The notes: a model not told the origin generated them from the sequence alone. A stretch of 5,518 nt of DNA from CAUZIZ01 sp047514575 (GCA_047514575.1 JAKZYH010000701.1:1-5518); one strand, 5' to 3'. Counted from the stretch's first letter, positions 1 to 5,424 are shown. Numbers and translations: made by a program.

Positions 1-294
1 CTGCAGTTCGCCGCTGAGGCCCAGGATAGCCAGAGCGATCGGGAGATCGTAGCAGCTACCTTCCTTCTTGAAGTCAGCCGGCGCCAGGTTGATGGTGATG
101 TTGCCCTGACTGGGAAAGGAGTAGCCACAGTTGCGGATGGCGGCCCGCACCCGTTCTCCGCTCTCCTTGATGGCCGTATCCGGAAGTCCGACTACGTGGT
201 AGCTAGGCTTGCTGGCGACAGACAGATCGACTTCGATATCGATGAGTTCGGCCTGGATGCCCAGCACCGAGGCGCTGTGAACTTTGAGTAACAT
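1..294 (-). CDS. yifB: YifB/ComM-family Mg-chelatase-like AAA+ ATPase, N-terminal part (cut by window edge)
   Basis: Reading the minus strand from the ATG at 294-292 gives 98 uninterrupted residues to the window edge, starting MLLKVHSASVLGIQAELIDI. The segment matches the N-terminal ChlI-like subdomain of YifB/ComM proteins: VVGLPDTAIKES (residues 34-45), then ERVRAAIRNCGYSFP (47-61), then ITINLAPADFKKEG (66-79) and DLPIALAILG (83-92). Family members are about 500 residues, so the Walker A and B motifs and the C-terminal Mg-chelatase-like domain lie outside. In naturally competent Proteobacteria, ComM is a hexameric helicase that promotes branch migration during integration of transformed DNA; in other phyla the role is inferred. 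The start matches the usual family start, although I see no good Shine-Dalgarno before it. An ATG at 304-302 is out of frame. The gene is transcribed away from hemE and shares the gap with it. Confidence 0.93.
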   Translation of the reverse strand, partial: MLLKVHSASVLGIQAELIDIEVDLSVASKPSYHVVGLPDTAIKESGERVRAAIRNCGYSFPSQGNITINLAPADFKKEGSCYDLPIALAILGLSGELQ

Positions 295-470
295 TTCGAT
301 TCATGAAGCAGCCTGGAGACGAGGCGTGCACTCTTCCTAACGTGGTTATTCTCGGAGACGTGATGGAAAAGTAGGTCGGGAGGGAACTTTGGTCGGGGAT
401 CGGGTGGATCTTGCGTCACTCCTTGGGGAAGAGTTGTCCGGCTCTCTCCTCGGAGCTTGGGTTACAATTG

Positions 471-517
471 CCAACGGATCAAGTCGTTCGCGGCACTGAC
501 GGACCTGGCTCCGTTGG
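471..517. repeat. 8-bp inverted repeat in the yifB-hemE gap
   Basis: CCAACGGA (471-478) and TCCGTTGG (510-517) are perfect reverse complements separated by 31 bases. A T5 run follows at 526-530. The rest of the gap (305-661) holds no open reading frame with a credible start and composition. There is no plus-strand gene upstream to terminate, so a terminator role is not convincing; a regulatory site or chance are the alternatives. Confidence 0.35.
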
Positions 518-546
518 GCCGGCAGTTTTTGGCCTCCCCTCATTGT

Positions 547-576
547 TTGACCGTACTGTAACCTTCAATCTGTAAC
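547..576 (+). promoter_or_regulatory. Candidate sigma-70 promoter for hemE
   Basis: TTGACC (547-552) matches the -35 consensus at five of six positions. TGTAAC (571-576) matches the -10 consensus at four of six, with an 18-base spacer. The octamer CTGTAACC occurs twice in direct orientation at 556-563 and 570-577, the second copy lying over the -10 box, so a regulator could bind here. It lies 85 bases before the hemE start and is the best promoter-like pair I found in the gap. The assignment is inferred from sequence only. Confidence 0.4.
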
Positions 577-648
577 CCCTTGAAGCTTCAGCATAGACGT
601 CATCCAGGCTAAGATGTGCAGTTGTGACCTTGGCCGTAGCTGGAGACT

Positions 649-653
649 AGGAG
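649..653 (+). promoter_or_regulatory. Ribosome binding site that sets the hemE start
   Basis: AGGAG sits 8 bases before the ATG at 662. The upstream in-frame ATG at 614 would add 16 residues with no similarity to HemE and has no comparable Shine-Dalgarno. The start at 662 is therefore preferred. Confidence 0.75.
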
Positions 654-661
654 ACGCATAC

Positions 662-1720
662 ATGGAGAGTACAGCTCAAGACGAGAGTCGGTTTCTGAAG
701 GCGTGCCGGATGGAGCCGGTCGACTGTACGCCGGTCTGGTTCATGCGTCAGGCGGGTCGCTACTTGCCCGAGTACCGAGAGCTGCGGAAGTCGCACACGC
801 TTCTGGAGCTGTGCCGGAATCCTGAGCTGGCTGCTGAGGTCACGCTTCAACCGATCCGACGCTTCGACCTCGATGCCGCGATTATTTTCGCCGATATCCT
901 GCTCCCTTTGGAAGGAATGGGTGTGGCCTTCGAGTTTGCGAAGGGTGAGGGCCCGGTCATCCACCGGCCCCTGCGCACTCCGGACGACGTCAAGACGCTG
1001 CGTCTCATGGAACCGGTTGAAGAGCTCCCGTTTGTCCTGGACGCGATCCGCCTGGTGCGGCGCGAGCTGTCCCCCTCGATAGCCCTGATTGGATTTGCAG
1101 GAGCCCCCTTTACGCTAGCCAGCTACATGATTGAAGGTGGGCGCTCGCGAACCTTTCAGGAGGCCAAGCTGTTCATGTACTCAGAGCCCGATGCTTGGCA
1201 TGAACTGATGGCCAAGCTGGCCACGATAACGGTGGCCTACCTTGCCGCCCAGATCGAGGCCGGCGCTCAGGCGGTCCAGCTCTTCGACAGTTGGGTGGGA
1301 TGCCTTGGTCCTGAAGACTACGAGCAGTACGTGCTCCCCTACTCCAAGAGTATTTTTGAGGGTCTCGATCGCTATGAAGTACCCTTGATTCATTTTGGGA
1401 CCGGCACTGCCACTCTCCTCGATCTCATGAAGAAAGCCGGTGGTACCGTGATCGGACTCGACTTTCGGGTTCGGCTGGGCGAGGCCTGGCAGAACCTGGG
1501 GCGAGACGTGGCCGTACAGGGAAATCTGGATCCGATAGCCATGTTGGGACCGCAGGACCTGCTGAGAGGGAAGGTCCTAGAGGTATTGGGTGAGGCGGCA
1601 TCGCAGCGGGGACATATCTTCAATCTGGGTCACGGAATCCTTCCTCAGACCCCAATCGAGAGCGTCTCGGCGGTCGTCTCCTGGGTGCACCAGGAGACCC
1701 GAACTCCGGACGACGCCTAG
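662..1720 (+). CDS. hemE: Uroporphyrinogen decarboxylase (HemE)
   Basis: This 352-residue cytoplasmic enzyme removes four carboxyl groups from the acetate side chains of uroporphyrinogen III to give coproporphyrinogen III in heme synthesis. It needs no cofactor. The length is normal for the family. The first signature, WFMRQAGRYLPEYR (residues 26-39), carries the substrate-binding arginines R29 and R33. The catalytic aspartate is D78 in FADIL. The second signature, GFAGAPFTLASYMIEGG (144-160), supplies Y155. FDSW (208-211) supplies S210, and NLGHGI (321-326) supplies H324. These match the active-site Asp86, Tyr164, Ser219 and His339 of human UROD. All key residues are present and the frame is intact. 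No other heme gene lies next to it in the window. I see no clear terminator after the stop, so readthrough into the next gene is possible. Confidence 0.98.
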   Translation: MESTAQDESRFLKACRMEPVDCTPVWFMRQAGRYLPEYRELRKSHTLLELCRNPELAAEVTLQPIRRFDLDAAIIFADILLPLEGMGVAFEFAKGEGPVIHRPLRTPDDVKTLRLMEPVEELPFVLDAIRLVRRELSPSIALIGFAGAPFTLASYMIEGGRSRTFQEAKLFMYSEPDAWHELMAKLATITVAYLAAQIEAGAQAVQLFDSWVGCLGPEDYEQYVLPYSKSIFEGLDRYEVPLIHFGTGTATLLDLMKKAGGTVIGLDFRVRLGEAWQNLGRDVAVQGNLDPIAMLGPQDLLRGKVLEVLGEAASQRGHIFNLGHGILPQTPIESVSAVVSWVHQETRTPDDA

Positions 1721-1726
1721 ACGCTT

Positions 1727-1758
1727 GGTTTAGAGGCCTATCCGCGGTCATTTAAACC
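1727..1758. repeat. Weak inverted repeat after hemE
   Basis: GGTTTA (1727-1732) and TAAACC (1753-1758) are complementary, with a 20-base loop. The stem is AT-rich, the loop long, and no T-run follows, so it does not qualify as an intrinsic terminator. The rest of the 80-base gap holds only the AGGAG (1784-1788) of the next gene. Confidence 0.2.
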
Positions 1759-1800
1759 ATTTGTTAAACTTTTCCATCAGAATAGGAGTGGATAAGAGCC

Positions 1801-2391
1801 GTGGCCAAACAACCCTGCAGCTATTTGCTCACCTTCATGGTCTTCATGGTGGTCTTTCCAGCCGGCGAAGCTGGGCCCGCGAGTTCTGCCGGGGAGCAGT
1901 GTTCCGTGATCGCTCGAGAACTGAAGCTGCCAGCCAAGTTGAAGACTCGCGGCAAACCCCATCGGGCCCGCTGGGAGAAGGTGGATGAGGTGATCACTAA
2001 TCTGCGAAAGAAGATCGAGAGGACATCTTGCTCTTTCACGCTCGATCAGCTTTTTCGACCCACCAAGAAGGAGATGGTGTTTCCGCTGACAAACAATCTG
2101 TTACGGACAACCCCGGACGCGTCCCTCGAGGGTATCGAGGTATTCAACCAGGAGGGAGATAGGCTCGGCGAGTACGCCAATAGGGTGATGTACCAGCGAA
2201 GCGGTGGACTTTATAGGAAGCGGAAGTACACGTTGTACTATTTCCAGTACAAGAACTCCCAGGGAAAGTTGCAGTCGAGTGGGAATCAGCTCCTACTCGA
2301 TTTCTACCTGGTGAGATGGGGAGACATCAAGGACAGGGTTGTCATTGCGGCCGAATCGGAGTTCGGAGCAGCCGGCGATTCGGAAAATTAG
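1801..2391 (+). CDS. Hypothetical secreted protein, first of a coupled pair
   Basis: I do not recognise this 196-residue protein. The GTG at 1801 is preferred because it gives a full signal-peptide layout: a short basic start (MAKQ), a hydrophobic core (residues 7-20) and a plausible cleavage region around AGEAGPASSA (21-30). AGGAG at 1784-1788 lies 12 bases upstream, which is slightly long. ATG codons at residues 13 and 16 are in-frame alternatives but would cut into the hydrophobic core. The mature part begins with a basic, helical-looking stretch (about 35-75). A region likely to be beta-rich follows (about 108-185), including the aromatic cluster KYTLYYFQYKN (142-152) and LLLDFYLVRWGD (164-175). 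Cysteines at 34 and 77 could form a disulfide after export; this is inference. The stop overlaps the Shine-Dalgarno of the next gene. Export to the periplasm or envelope is likely, and the function is unknown. Confidence 0.75.
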   Translation: MAKQPCSYLLTFMVFMVVFPAGEAGPASSAGEQCSVIARELKLPAKLKTRGKPHRARWEKVDEVITNLRKKIERTSCSFTLDQLFRPTKKEMVFPLTNNLLRTTPDASLEGIEVFNQEGDRLGEYANRVMYQRSGGLYRKRKYTLYYFQYKNSQGKLQSSGNQLLLDFYLVRWGDIKDRVVIAAESEFGAAGDSEN

Positions 2392-2396
2392 GAGGT
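2390..2396 (+). promoter_or_regulatory. Strong ribosome binding site overlapping the upstream stop codon
   Basis: AGGAGGT at 2390-2396 shares its first two bases with the TAG stop (2389-2391) of the upstream gene. It lies 5 bases before the GTG at 2402. This fixes the downstream start and implies translational coupling of the two secreted-protein genes. Confidence 0.75.
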
Positions 2397-2401
2397 CGGT
2401 C

Positions 2402-3379
2402 GTGCTAAGAAGCCGAATGAGAAAATCAATCCTGCCATTTCTTCGTGGTCTCATTCCGCTGTCTGCGGGCATGTTGCTGCTACTGCTTCCCAGCGTCGCG
2501 GCCGAGACCGACAGTCATCAGATCGCCTACGACTCAGGTTATACGGACGGTGTAGAGTCCGGACAACAGGATCGATCCGCCGGTCTCTATTTCGATTTTG
2601 CCAACAAGAAAAGTTACCAGCAGGCAGATCATGGTCTCGATCCGCTGAAGCACGATCCGCAGGTCTGTCGACTTTCGTATCGTCACGGCTTCGAGGACGG
2701 ATACGAGAAGGGCTACGATCTGGATTCCGGCGATGAGGTGGGAGCGGTTGCGTCGTCACCCCAGCCAGACAAGTCTCAGCGAACACTAACGGCGGCTCGA
2801 TCGGGTCCTTCAGGAGGGGATCTTCGAGTTCCGGAAGGTACCGAGTTTCGAATCAAGGTACTCGGGACCCTGAGTACCCGCAGCAGCAAGGTAGGGGACC
2901 GTTTCGATGCTGAGGTAGTCGAAGACGTTCTCTCTGGACAGAACACCGTGATTCCCGAGGGGACTGAAGTTCGAGGCTCTGTCACCCACGTGAAGCGGGC
3001 CGGTCGTATCGCCGGTCGAGCTCAAATGACAATCGCTTTGAAGGAGCTATTATTCGACGACGTTTCTACGCTCCCGATCGACGCTCGTCTGGTGTCTATC
3101 GAAGAGCACAACGGCGGAAGAGTCAAAGACGACGGAAGTACGGTAGAAGCCGGAGGATCCAAGAAAGAGGACCTGAAGAACGTAGGCACCGCGGCGGCAA
3201 TCGGGACAATAATCGGGCTGCTGGGAGGCGGGCGGAGGGGCGCTAAGGTGGGAGCTGGTACCGGGGCAGCGGGAGGTGTCGCTGGAGTCCTCATTACCCG
3301 CGGCCGCGACGTCCTCATCCTTTCCGAGACCGAGATGGTCGTCCGACTGAAGCGTCCCCTGGTAGTTAGTGAGCAGTAA
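2402..3379 (+). CDS. Secreted glycine-zipper protein with repeated Y-x-x-G-[YF] motifs
   Basis: The 325-residue product starts at GTG 2402, chosen for the strong Shine-Dalgarno. ATG 2417 would give 320 residues. Residues 6-34 form a signal peptide: basic MRKS, a core ending GMLLLLLP, then SVAA before ETDS. Two related motifs follow, AYDSGYTDGVESGQQD (42-57) and SYRHGFEDGYEKGYDLD (92-108), of a kind I associate with acidobacterial envelope proteins. After a low-complexity linker (110-140), residues 143-235 look like a beta-rich domain with VPEGTEFRIKVLGTLSTRSS, GDRFDAEVVEDV and IPEGTEVRGSVTHVKRAGRIAG. Residues 262-296 are a glycine-zipper segment, rich in Gly and Ala, that may insert in or lie against a membrane. 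VRLKRPLVV closes the protein. This architecture is usually annotated as hypothetical; no enzymatic motif is visible. The last codons and stop lie inside a repeat arm beginning at 3368. Confidence 0.8.
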   Translation: MLRSRMRKSILPFLRGLIPLSAGMLLLLLPSVAAETDSHQIAYDSGYTDGVESGQQDRSAGLYFDFANKKSYQQADHGLDPLKHDPQVCRLSYRHGFEDGYEKGYDLDSGDEVGAVASSPQPDKSQRTLTAARSGPSGGDLRVPEGTEFRIKVLGTLSTRSSKVGDRFDAEVVEDVLSGQNTVIPEGTEVRGSVTHVKRAGRIAGRAQMTIALKELLFDDVSTLPIDARLVSIEEHNGGRVKDDGSTVEAGGSKKEDLKNVGTAAAIGTIIGLLGGGRRGAKVGAGTGAAGGVAGVLITRGRDVLILSETEMVVRLKRPLVVSEQ

Positions 3380-3532
3380 GCAGTGGTGGTCAGGAGTCGG
3401 TGCTGGGCTGTCAGAATCTCGCTGCTGTCCGCTTTCTCCTCGTCACACCGCTTCATTTTCCTAGCGATTCCCGCTGGCTGACAGCCTTCTTGCGTGAGGC
3501 CACTCGGAACTCCTCACTCCCCACTGCTCACT
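3368..3532. repeat. Facing heptamer-repeat arms forming a long imperfect inverted repeat
   Basis: AGTGAGCAGT (3368-3377) is the exact reverse complement of ACTGCTCACT (3523-3532). Inside them GGCTGTCAG (3406-3414) is the exact reverse complement of CTGACAGCC (3478-3486). The material between the outer and inner arms is degenerate and differs in length (28 and 36 bases). The central 63 bases show no coding signal. The left arm overlaps the last codons and the stop of the preceding gene. It could be a decayed small repeat element or a structured 3' region; no transposase is encoded here. Confidence 0.6.
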
Positions 3533-3536
3533 CCTC
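3509..3536. repeat. Four tandem degenerate heptamers
   Basis: ACTCCTC, ACTCCCC, ACTGCTC and ACTCCTC follow each other in exact 7-base phase. The opposite-strand version appears in the left arm as GAGCAGT and AAGCAGT (3371-3384), then a six-base GGTGGT, then CAGGAGT (3391-3397). Short tandem heptamers of this general kind occur between genes in several bacterial groups; the cause is not established from this window. Confidence 0.65.
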
Positions 3537-3648
3537 GTCTCAGATCCGGTTCAGTAATTGAAGGATAATAAGATACTAATATGGTCGGATATTTGTGTCA
3601 CCCTTACCCCAGAGATACTGAAAGGGAGACGTTTATTCTGCCTGATTC

Positions 3649-3676
3649 AGAGCTGATTAGAGCTGATAGAGCTGAT
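3649..3676 (+). repeat. Three direct copies of AGAGCTGAT
   Basis: The 9-mer AGAGCTGAT occurs at 3649-3657, 3659-3667 and 3668-3676, with one extra T between the first two copies. It lies about 80 bases before the candidate promoter at 3755. Regulator binding sites or a slippage-derived tandem repeat are both possible. Confidence 0.65.
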
Positions 3677-3696
3677 CTAGCTTCCAACCTTAATTT

Positions 3697-3716
3697 GTGA
3701 GGCAAAGTAGCCTCAC
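3697..3716. other. Perfect 7-bp hairpin between repeats and promoter
   Basis: GTGAGGC (3697-3703) and GCCTCAC (3710-3716) pair perfectly around the loop AAAGTA. No T-run follows on the plus strand, so it is not a standard intrinsic terminator for transcription arriving from the left. It may be an operator or an RNA stem. The surrounding non-coding stretch (3380-3871) otherwise holds only the repeats and promoter listed separately. Confidence 0.45.
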
Positions 3717-3754
3717 TGTCAGTCTTGGAACCTTACGTTAGTCTAGAGTCTGGA

Positions 3755-3782
3755 TTGATCTGGTCTTAAGAAAGCGTATAAT
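3755..3782 (+). promoter_or_regulatory. Sigma-70 promoter for the HTH-like/glycosylase unit
   Basis: TTGATC (3755-3760) and a perfect TATAAT (3777-3782) are separated by 16 bases. Transcription would start near 3789, about 80 bases before the preferred start codon at 3872. This is the best-formed promoter in the window and the only strong one ahead of the two-gene unit. Confidence 0.65.
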
Positions 3783-3794
3783 ACTTCGTAAGAC
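3763..3794. promoter_or_regulatory. Candidate operator: 32-bp imperfect palindrome centred on the -10 box
   Basis: The arms GTCTTAAGAA (3763-3772) and TTCGTAAGAC (3785-3794) are reverse complements at nine of ten positions. The 12-base centre contains TATAAT. A repressor dimer bound here would cover the -10 box and the transcription start. No known operator consensus is recognised. Confidence 0.45.
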
Positions 3795-3871
3795 TGGGGT
3801 CGATTGGAAATCTGATGGTGCAGGAGGGGGGACTTCCTTGCCTCCGGTGCCGAGAAATTGGAAGGGAGAAC

Positions 3872-4291
3872 ATGGCCAAACTGAGGAAGAGAAGTCGGAG
3901 AAGTCGGAAAGAGATTCAGAGGGTTCGGGATCATTTTCTGGGGGCTGTCCTTAATGAAGGCAAGATCTCGCTCACGGATTTGGTCGCCAAGTACGGCTCT
4001 GAGATCAGCGTTCAGAACACCGCGAGCGACAAGAATCTGGTCAAGCGACAGCTGGATGAATTGGCTCGCGAGGGCGCGCTCGGACTACAGCGCGACGGAC
4101 GTGATCTGGTGGCTCGGGTGTTGGAGGACGGCCGGCCAACGACGGACACCGTGCCCGCAGCCGAGACCCCCCGAACAGGAGACGATCTGGACGTTATCCG
4201 GGCCTATGCCCGCCAGCTGGAAGAGTTTTCGAGGACGCTTCAGGATCAGATCAGCACCTTGGTCCGCATGGTTGAAAAAGCGGCTCGTTAG
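3872..4291 (+). CDS. Small basic protein with possible winged-helix core and helical tail
   Basis: The preferred product is 139 residues from ATG 3872, with the Shine-Dalgarno-like AAGGGAG ending 4 bases upstream. An ATG at 3815 would add 19 residues including a C-x-x-C pair and cannot be ruled out. Residues 4-13 are strongly basic (LRKRSRRSRK). Residues 14-80 look like a small helix-turn-helix or winged-helix fold, with ISLTDLVAKYG (32-42), NLVKRQLDELAREGAL (55-70), then GLQRDGRDLVARV (71-83) as a possible wing. An acidic, Pro/Thr-containing linker (85-105) leads to an amphipathic helix (106-136) that could form a coiled coil. Nucleic-acid binding is inferred from charge and predicted fold; I cannot name a family. 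It precedes the DNA glycosylase by 25 bases and probably shares its transcript. The basic RSRRSR is encoded by an exact 9-bp tandem duplication. Confidence 0.75.
   Translation: MAKLRKRSRRSRKEIQRVRDHFLGAVLNEGKISLTDLVAKYGSEISVQNTASDKNLVKRQLDELAREGALGLQRDGRDLVARVLEDGRPTTDTVPAAETPRTGDDLDVIRAYARQLEEFSRTLQDQISTLVRMVEKAAR
3890..3907 (+). repeat. In-frame 9-bp tandem duplication encoding Arg-Ser-Arg twice
   Basis: AGAAGTCGG is repeated exactly at 3890-3898 and 3899-3907. It falls on codon boundaries and doubles R-S-R in the basic N-terminus (residues 7-12). Copy number could vary between strains by slippage without breaking the frame. Confidence 0.7.
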
Positions 4292-4294
4292 CCT

Positions 4295-4308
4295 CTGATT
4301 CGGATCAG
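4295..4308 (+). other. Small hairpin between the two genes of the unit
   Basis: CTGAT (4295-4299) pairs with ATCAG (4304-4308) around the loop TCGG. It occupies most of the 25-base spacer, just before the GGAG at 4311-4314. It could tune translation of the glycosylase but is too short to be a terminator. Confidence 0.3.
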
Positions 4309-4316
4309 TCGGAGCG

Positions 4317-5000
4317 ATGGGGACGCCCGTGAGCGTGCTGACTGAGATCTACTCCGTGCTTGAGCATGCCTATCGTGGTTCTCAGGACTGGCCGAACGGG
4401 CACTGGCCGGCAAGCCGCAGATTTGAGCCCCACCAATTCGAGGTGGCGGTAGGGGCCGTCCTGACTCAGAATACAAGCTGGACAAACGTAGAGAAGGCTT
4501 TGGATGGTTTGGTCGGCGCCTCCCTGACAAGTGCCGAGGCGATCGTCGCTTGTTCCCAGGGAGATCTCGAGGAATCCATCCGGCCTTCGGGTTTCTACCG
4601 CCAGAAGAGTATCCGACTCAAGCGGCTGGCTCACCAGATCGTCGATTTCCCAGGAGACTTCTATGCTGGGGTGAGCCGCGAACAGCTACTTTCGCTTTCA
4701 GGGATCGGGCCGGAAACGGCGGATGCCATTCTTCTCTACGCCTGCGGCCGTCCCCACTTCGTAGTCGACGCCTACACTCGCCGGATTGCCAGTCGCTATG
4801 GGCTCTTTGCCGAGGATCTAAGCTACGAAGAGGTGCAAGCCTTCTTCGAGCGAAATCTTCCGAAGAACGTGACAAGGTATAGAAGATTGCATGCTTTTCT
4901 GGTCGAGCATGCGAAGGAAGTTTGTCAGAAACGCCCTAGATGTTCTTCCTGTGTCTTGAACCTGAAGTGTGAGGAAGCACAATCAGCCTTGGGCAGATAG
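4317..5000 (+). CDS. HhH-GPD DNA glycosylase, endonuclease III-like / MagIII-like, Fe-S motif
   Basis: This 227-residue protein belongs to the helix-hairpin-helix base-excision glycosylases, which remove damaged bases from DNA. FEVAVGAVLTQNTSWTNVEKAL (41-62) is the typical N-terminal helix pair. The hairpin is LSGIGPETADAILLYA (127-142). The catalytic aspartate is D151 in FVVDAYTRR. C203, C209, C212 and C218 have the spacing C-x5-C-x2-C-x5-C, close to the endonuclease III [4Fe-4S] motif, so a cluster is likely. At the position of the endonuclease III lyase residue Lys120 there is E133, which predicts a monofunctional glycosylase without beta-lyase activity. The LTQNT and GPETAD forms recall MagIII 3-methyladenine glycosylases; alkylated purines are a plausible substrate, by inference. 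The start is uncertain: GGAG (4311-4314) is only 2 bases before ATG 4317, and GTG 4329 or 4335 are in frame with better spacing. Confidence 0.92.
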   Translation: MGTPVSVLTEIYSVLEHAYRGSQDWPNGHWPASRRFEPHQFEVAVGAVLTQNTSWTNVEKALDGLVGASLTSAEAIVACSQGDLEESIRPSGFYRQKSIRLKRLAHQIVDFPGDFYAGVSREQLLSLSGIGPETADAILLYACGRPHFVVDAYTRRIASRYGLFAEDLSYEEVQAFFERNLPKNVTRYRRLHAFLVEHAKEVCQKRPRCSSCVLNLKCEEAQSALGR

Positions 5001-5100
5001 CGAAGAGTGTCTAGAGAAGCTTGGTAGCTGAAAAGTTCACTGACTGATCAAACTGTGTCTAGCCAAACATATTTGAAGTTATTTTAAGTTCTGATTTTCA

Positions 5101-5417
5101 CCGATCGGACGCGAAACGGTCGGCATAGTGGCCCTTTCTAGGAGGCCGCTTCAGCGGCCTGGCGCGAAGCGTATTAGACCCGGCGTTTACGCCAGGCTGC
5201 AGCTTCTCCTCCCTCCCCTGAGGGCCGTTTACGGTCCTTCTCGAGCGGCGGCTTTAGCCTTCCTGGACCCGGAGCCTGGCTGAAGTCTTTACCCGAGAAG
5301 CCCGCTGAAGCAGGCTCCAGCAGCCACCTTCTACTTTCGGAGGGTCCACAGAAGAGAGCAGGGCCTCAAGATCCTCTACTAGGCCCAAAAGAAGTAGATG
5401 AAAGTGGCGTAAGCCGC
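5101..5417 (+). ncRNA. Dense array of short hairpins: candidate structured RNA leader or mobile-element end
   Basis: No gene is supportable from 5001 to 5502. Positions 5001-5100 are AT-rich and carry only an 8-bp direct repeat, GTGTCTAG, at 5007 and 5055. From 5101 stems follow closely: 5101-5107/5117-5123 (one wobble); 5143-5150/5153-5160 (perfect, 8 bp); 5182-5186/5189-5193; 5221-5228/5231-5238 (one wobble); 5250-5253/5256-5259; 5299-5306/5309-5316 (one mismatch); 5361-5366/5381-5386, enclosed by 5330-5336/5392-5398; and 5404-5408/5413-5417 with a GTAA loop. A competing 8-bp pairing joins 5157-5164 to 5190-5197. Four stems carry plus-strand loop cores TTCA or TTTA; the last two small ones are TGAA and GTAA, as if inverted. 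No RNA family is recognised. Options are a mobile-element left end, a REP-like palindrome cluster, or an ncRNA tied to the next gene. Confidence 0.5.
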
Positions 5418-5424
5418 GTCTAAA

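Noticed and set aside
471..530. Intrinsic terminator made of the 8-bp inverted repeat and the T5 run
   Set aside because: The loop is 31 bases, the T-run is 8 bases away from the stem, and no plus-strand gene precedes it in the window.
346..543. Minus-strand 65-codon frame in the yifB-hemE gap
   Set aside because: It has low-complexity Arg/Ser/Pro composition and no ribosome binding site.
614..661. N-terminal extension of HemE from the ATG at 614
   Set aside because: The extra 16 residues do not resemble HemE, and the ATG at 662 has AGGAG 8 bases upstream and yields a normal family length.
647..964. Minus-strand reading frame of 105 codons inside hemE
   Set aside because: It lies wholly opposite conserved hemE coding sequence, has no ribosome binding site and shows no recognisable motif.
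2451..2786. Minus-strand reading frame of 111 codons
   Set aside because: It is Arg/Pro/Asp-rich and lies opposite the signal peptide and motif region of the plus-strand gene, as expected for a shadow frame.
3022..3456. Minus-strand reading frame of 144 codons opposite the glycine-zipper gene
   Set aside because: Its Pro/Ala/Thr-rich composition is what the complement of Gly- and Arg-rich coding sequence produces, and the plus-strand frame has a signal peptide and a strong Shine-Dalgarno.
3558..3582. Second promoter (TTGAAG with TAATAT)
   Set aside because: The spacer is only 13 bases, too short for a sigma-70 promoter.
3697..3716. Rho-independent terminator
   Set aside because: The stem is perfect, but no T-rich tract follows on the plus strand, and there is no minus-strand gene to its right for it to terminate.
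5101..5417. CRISPR array
   Set aside because: The hairpins differ in stem sequence and spacing; there is no constant direct repeat with uniform spacers.
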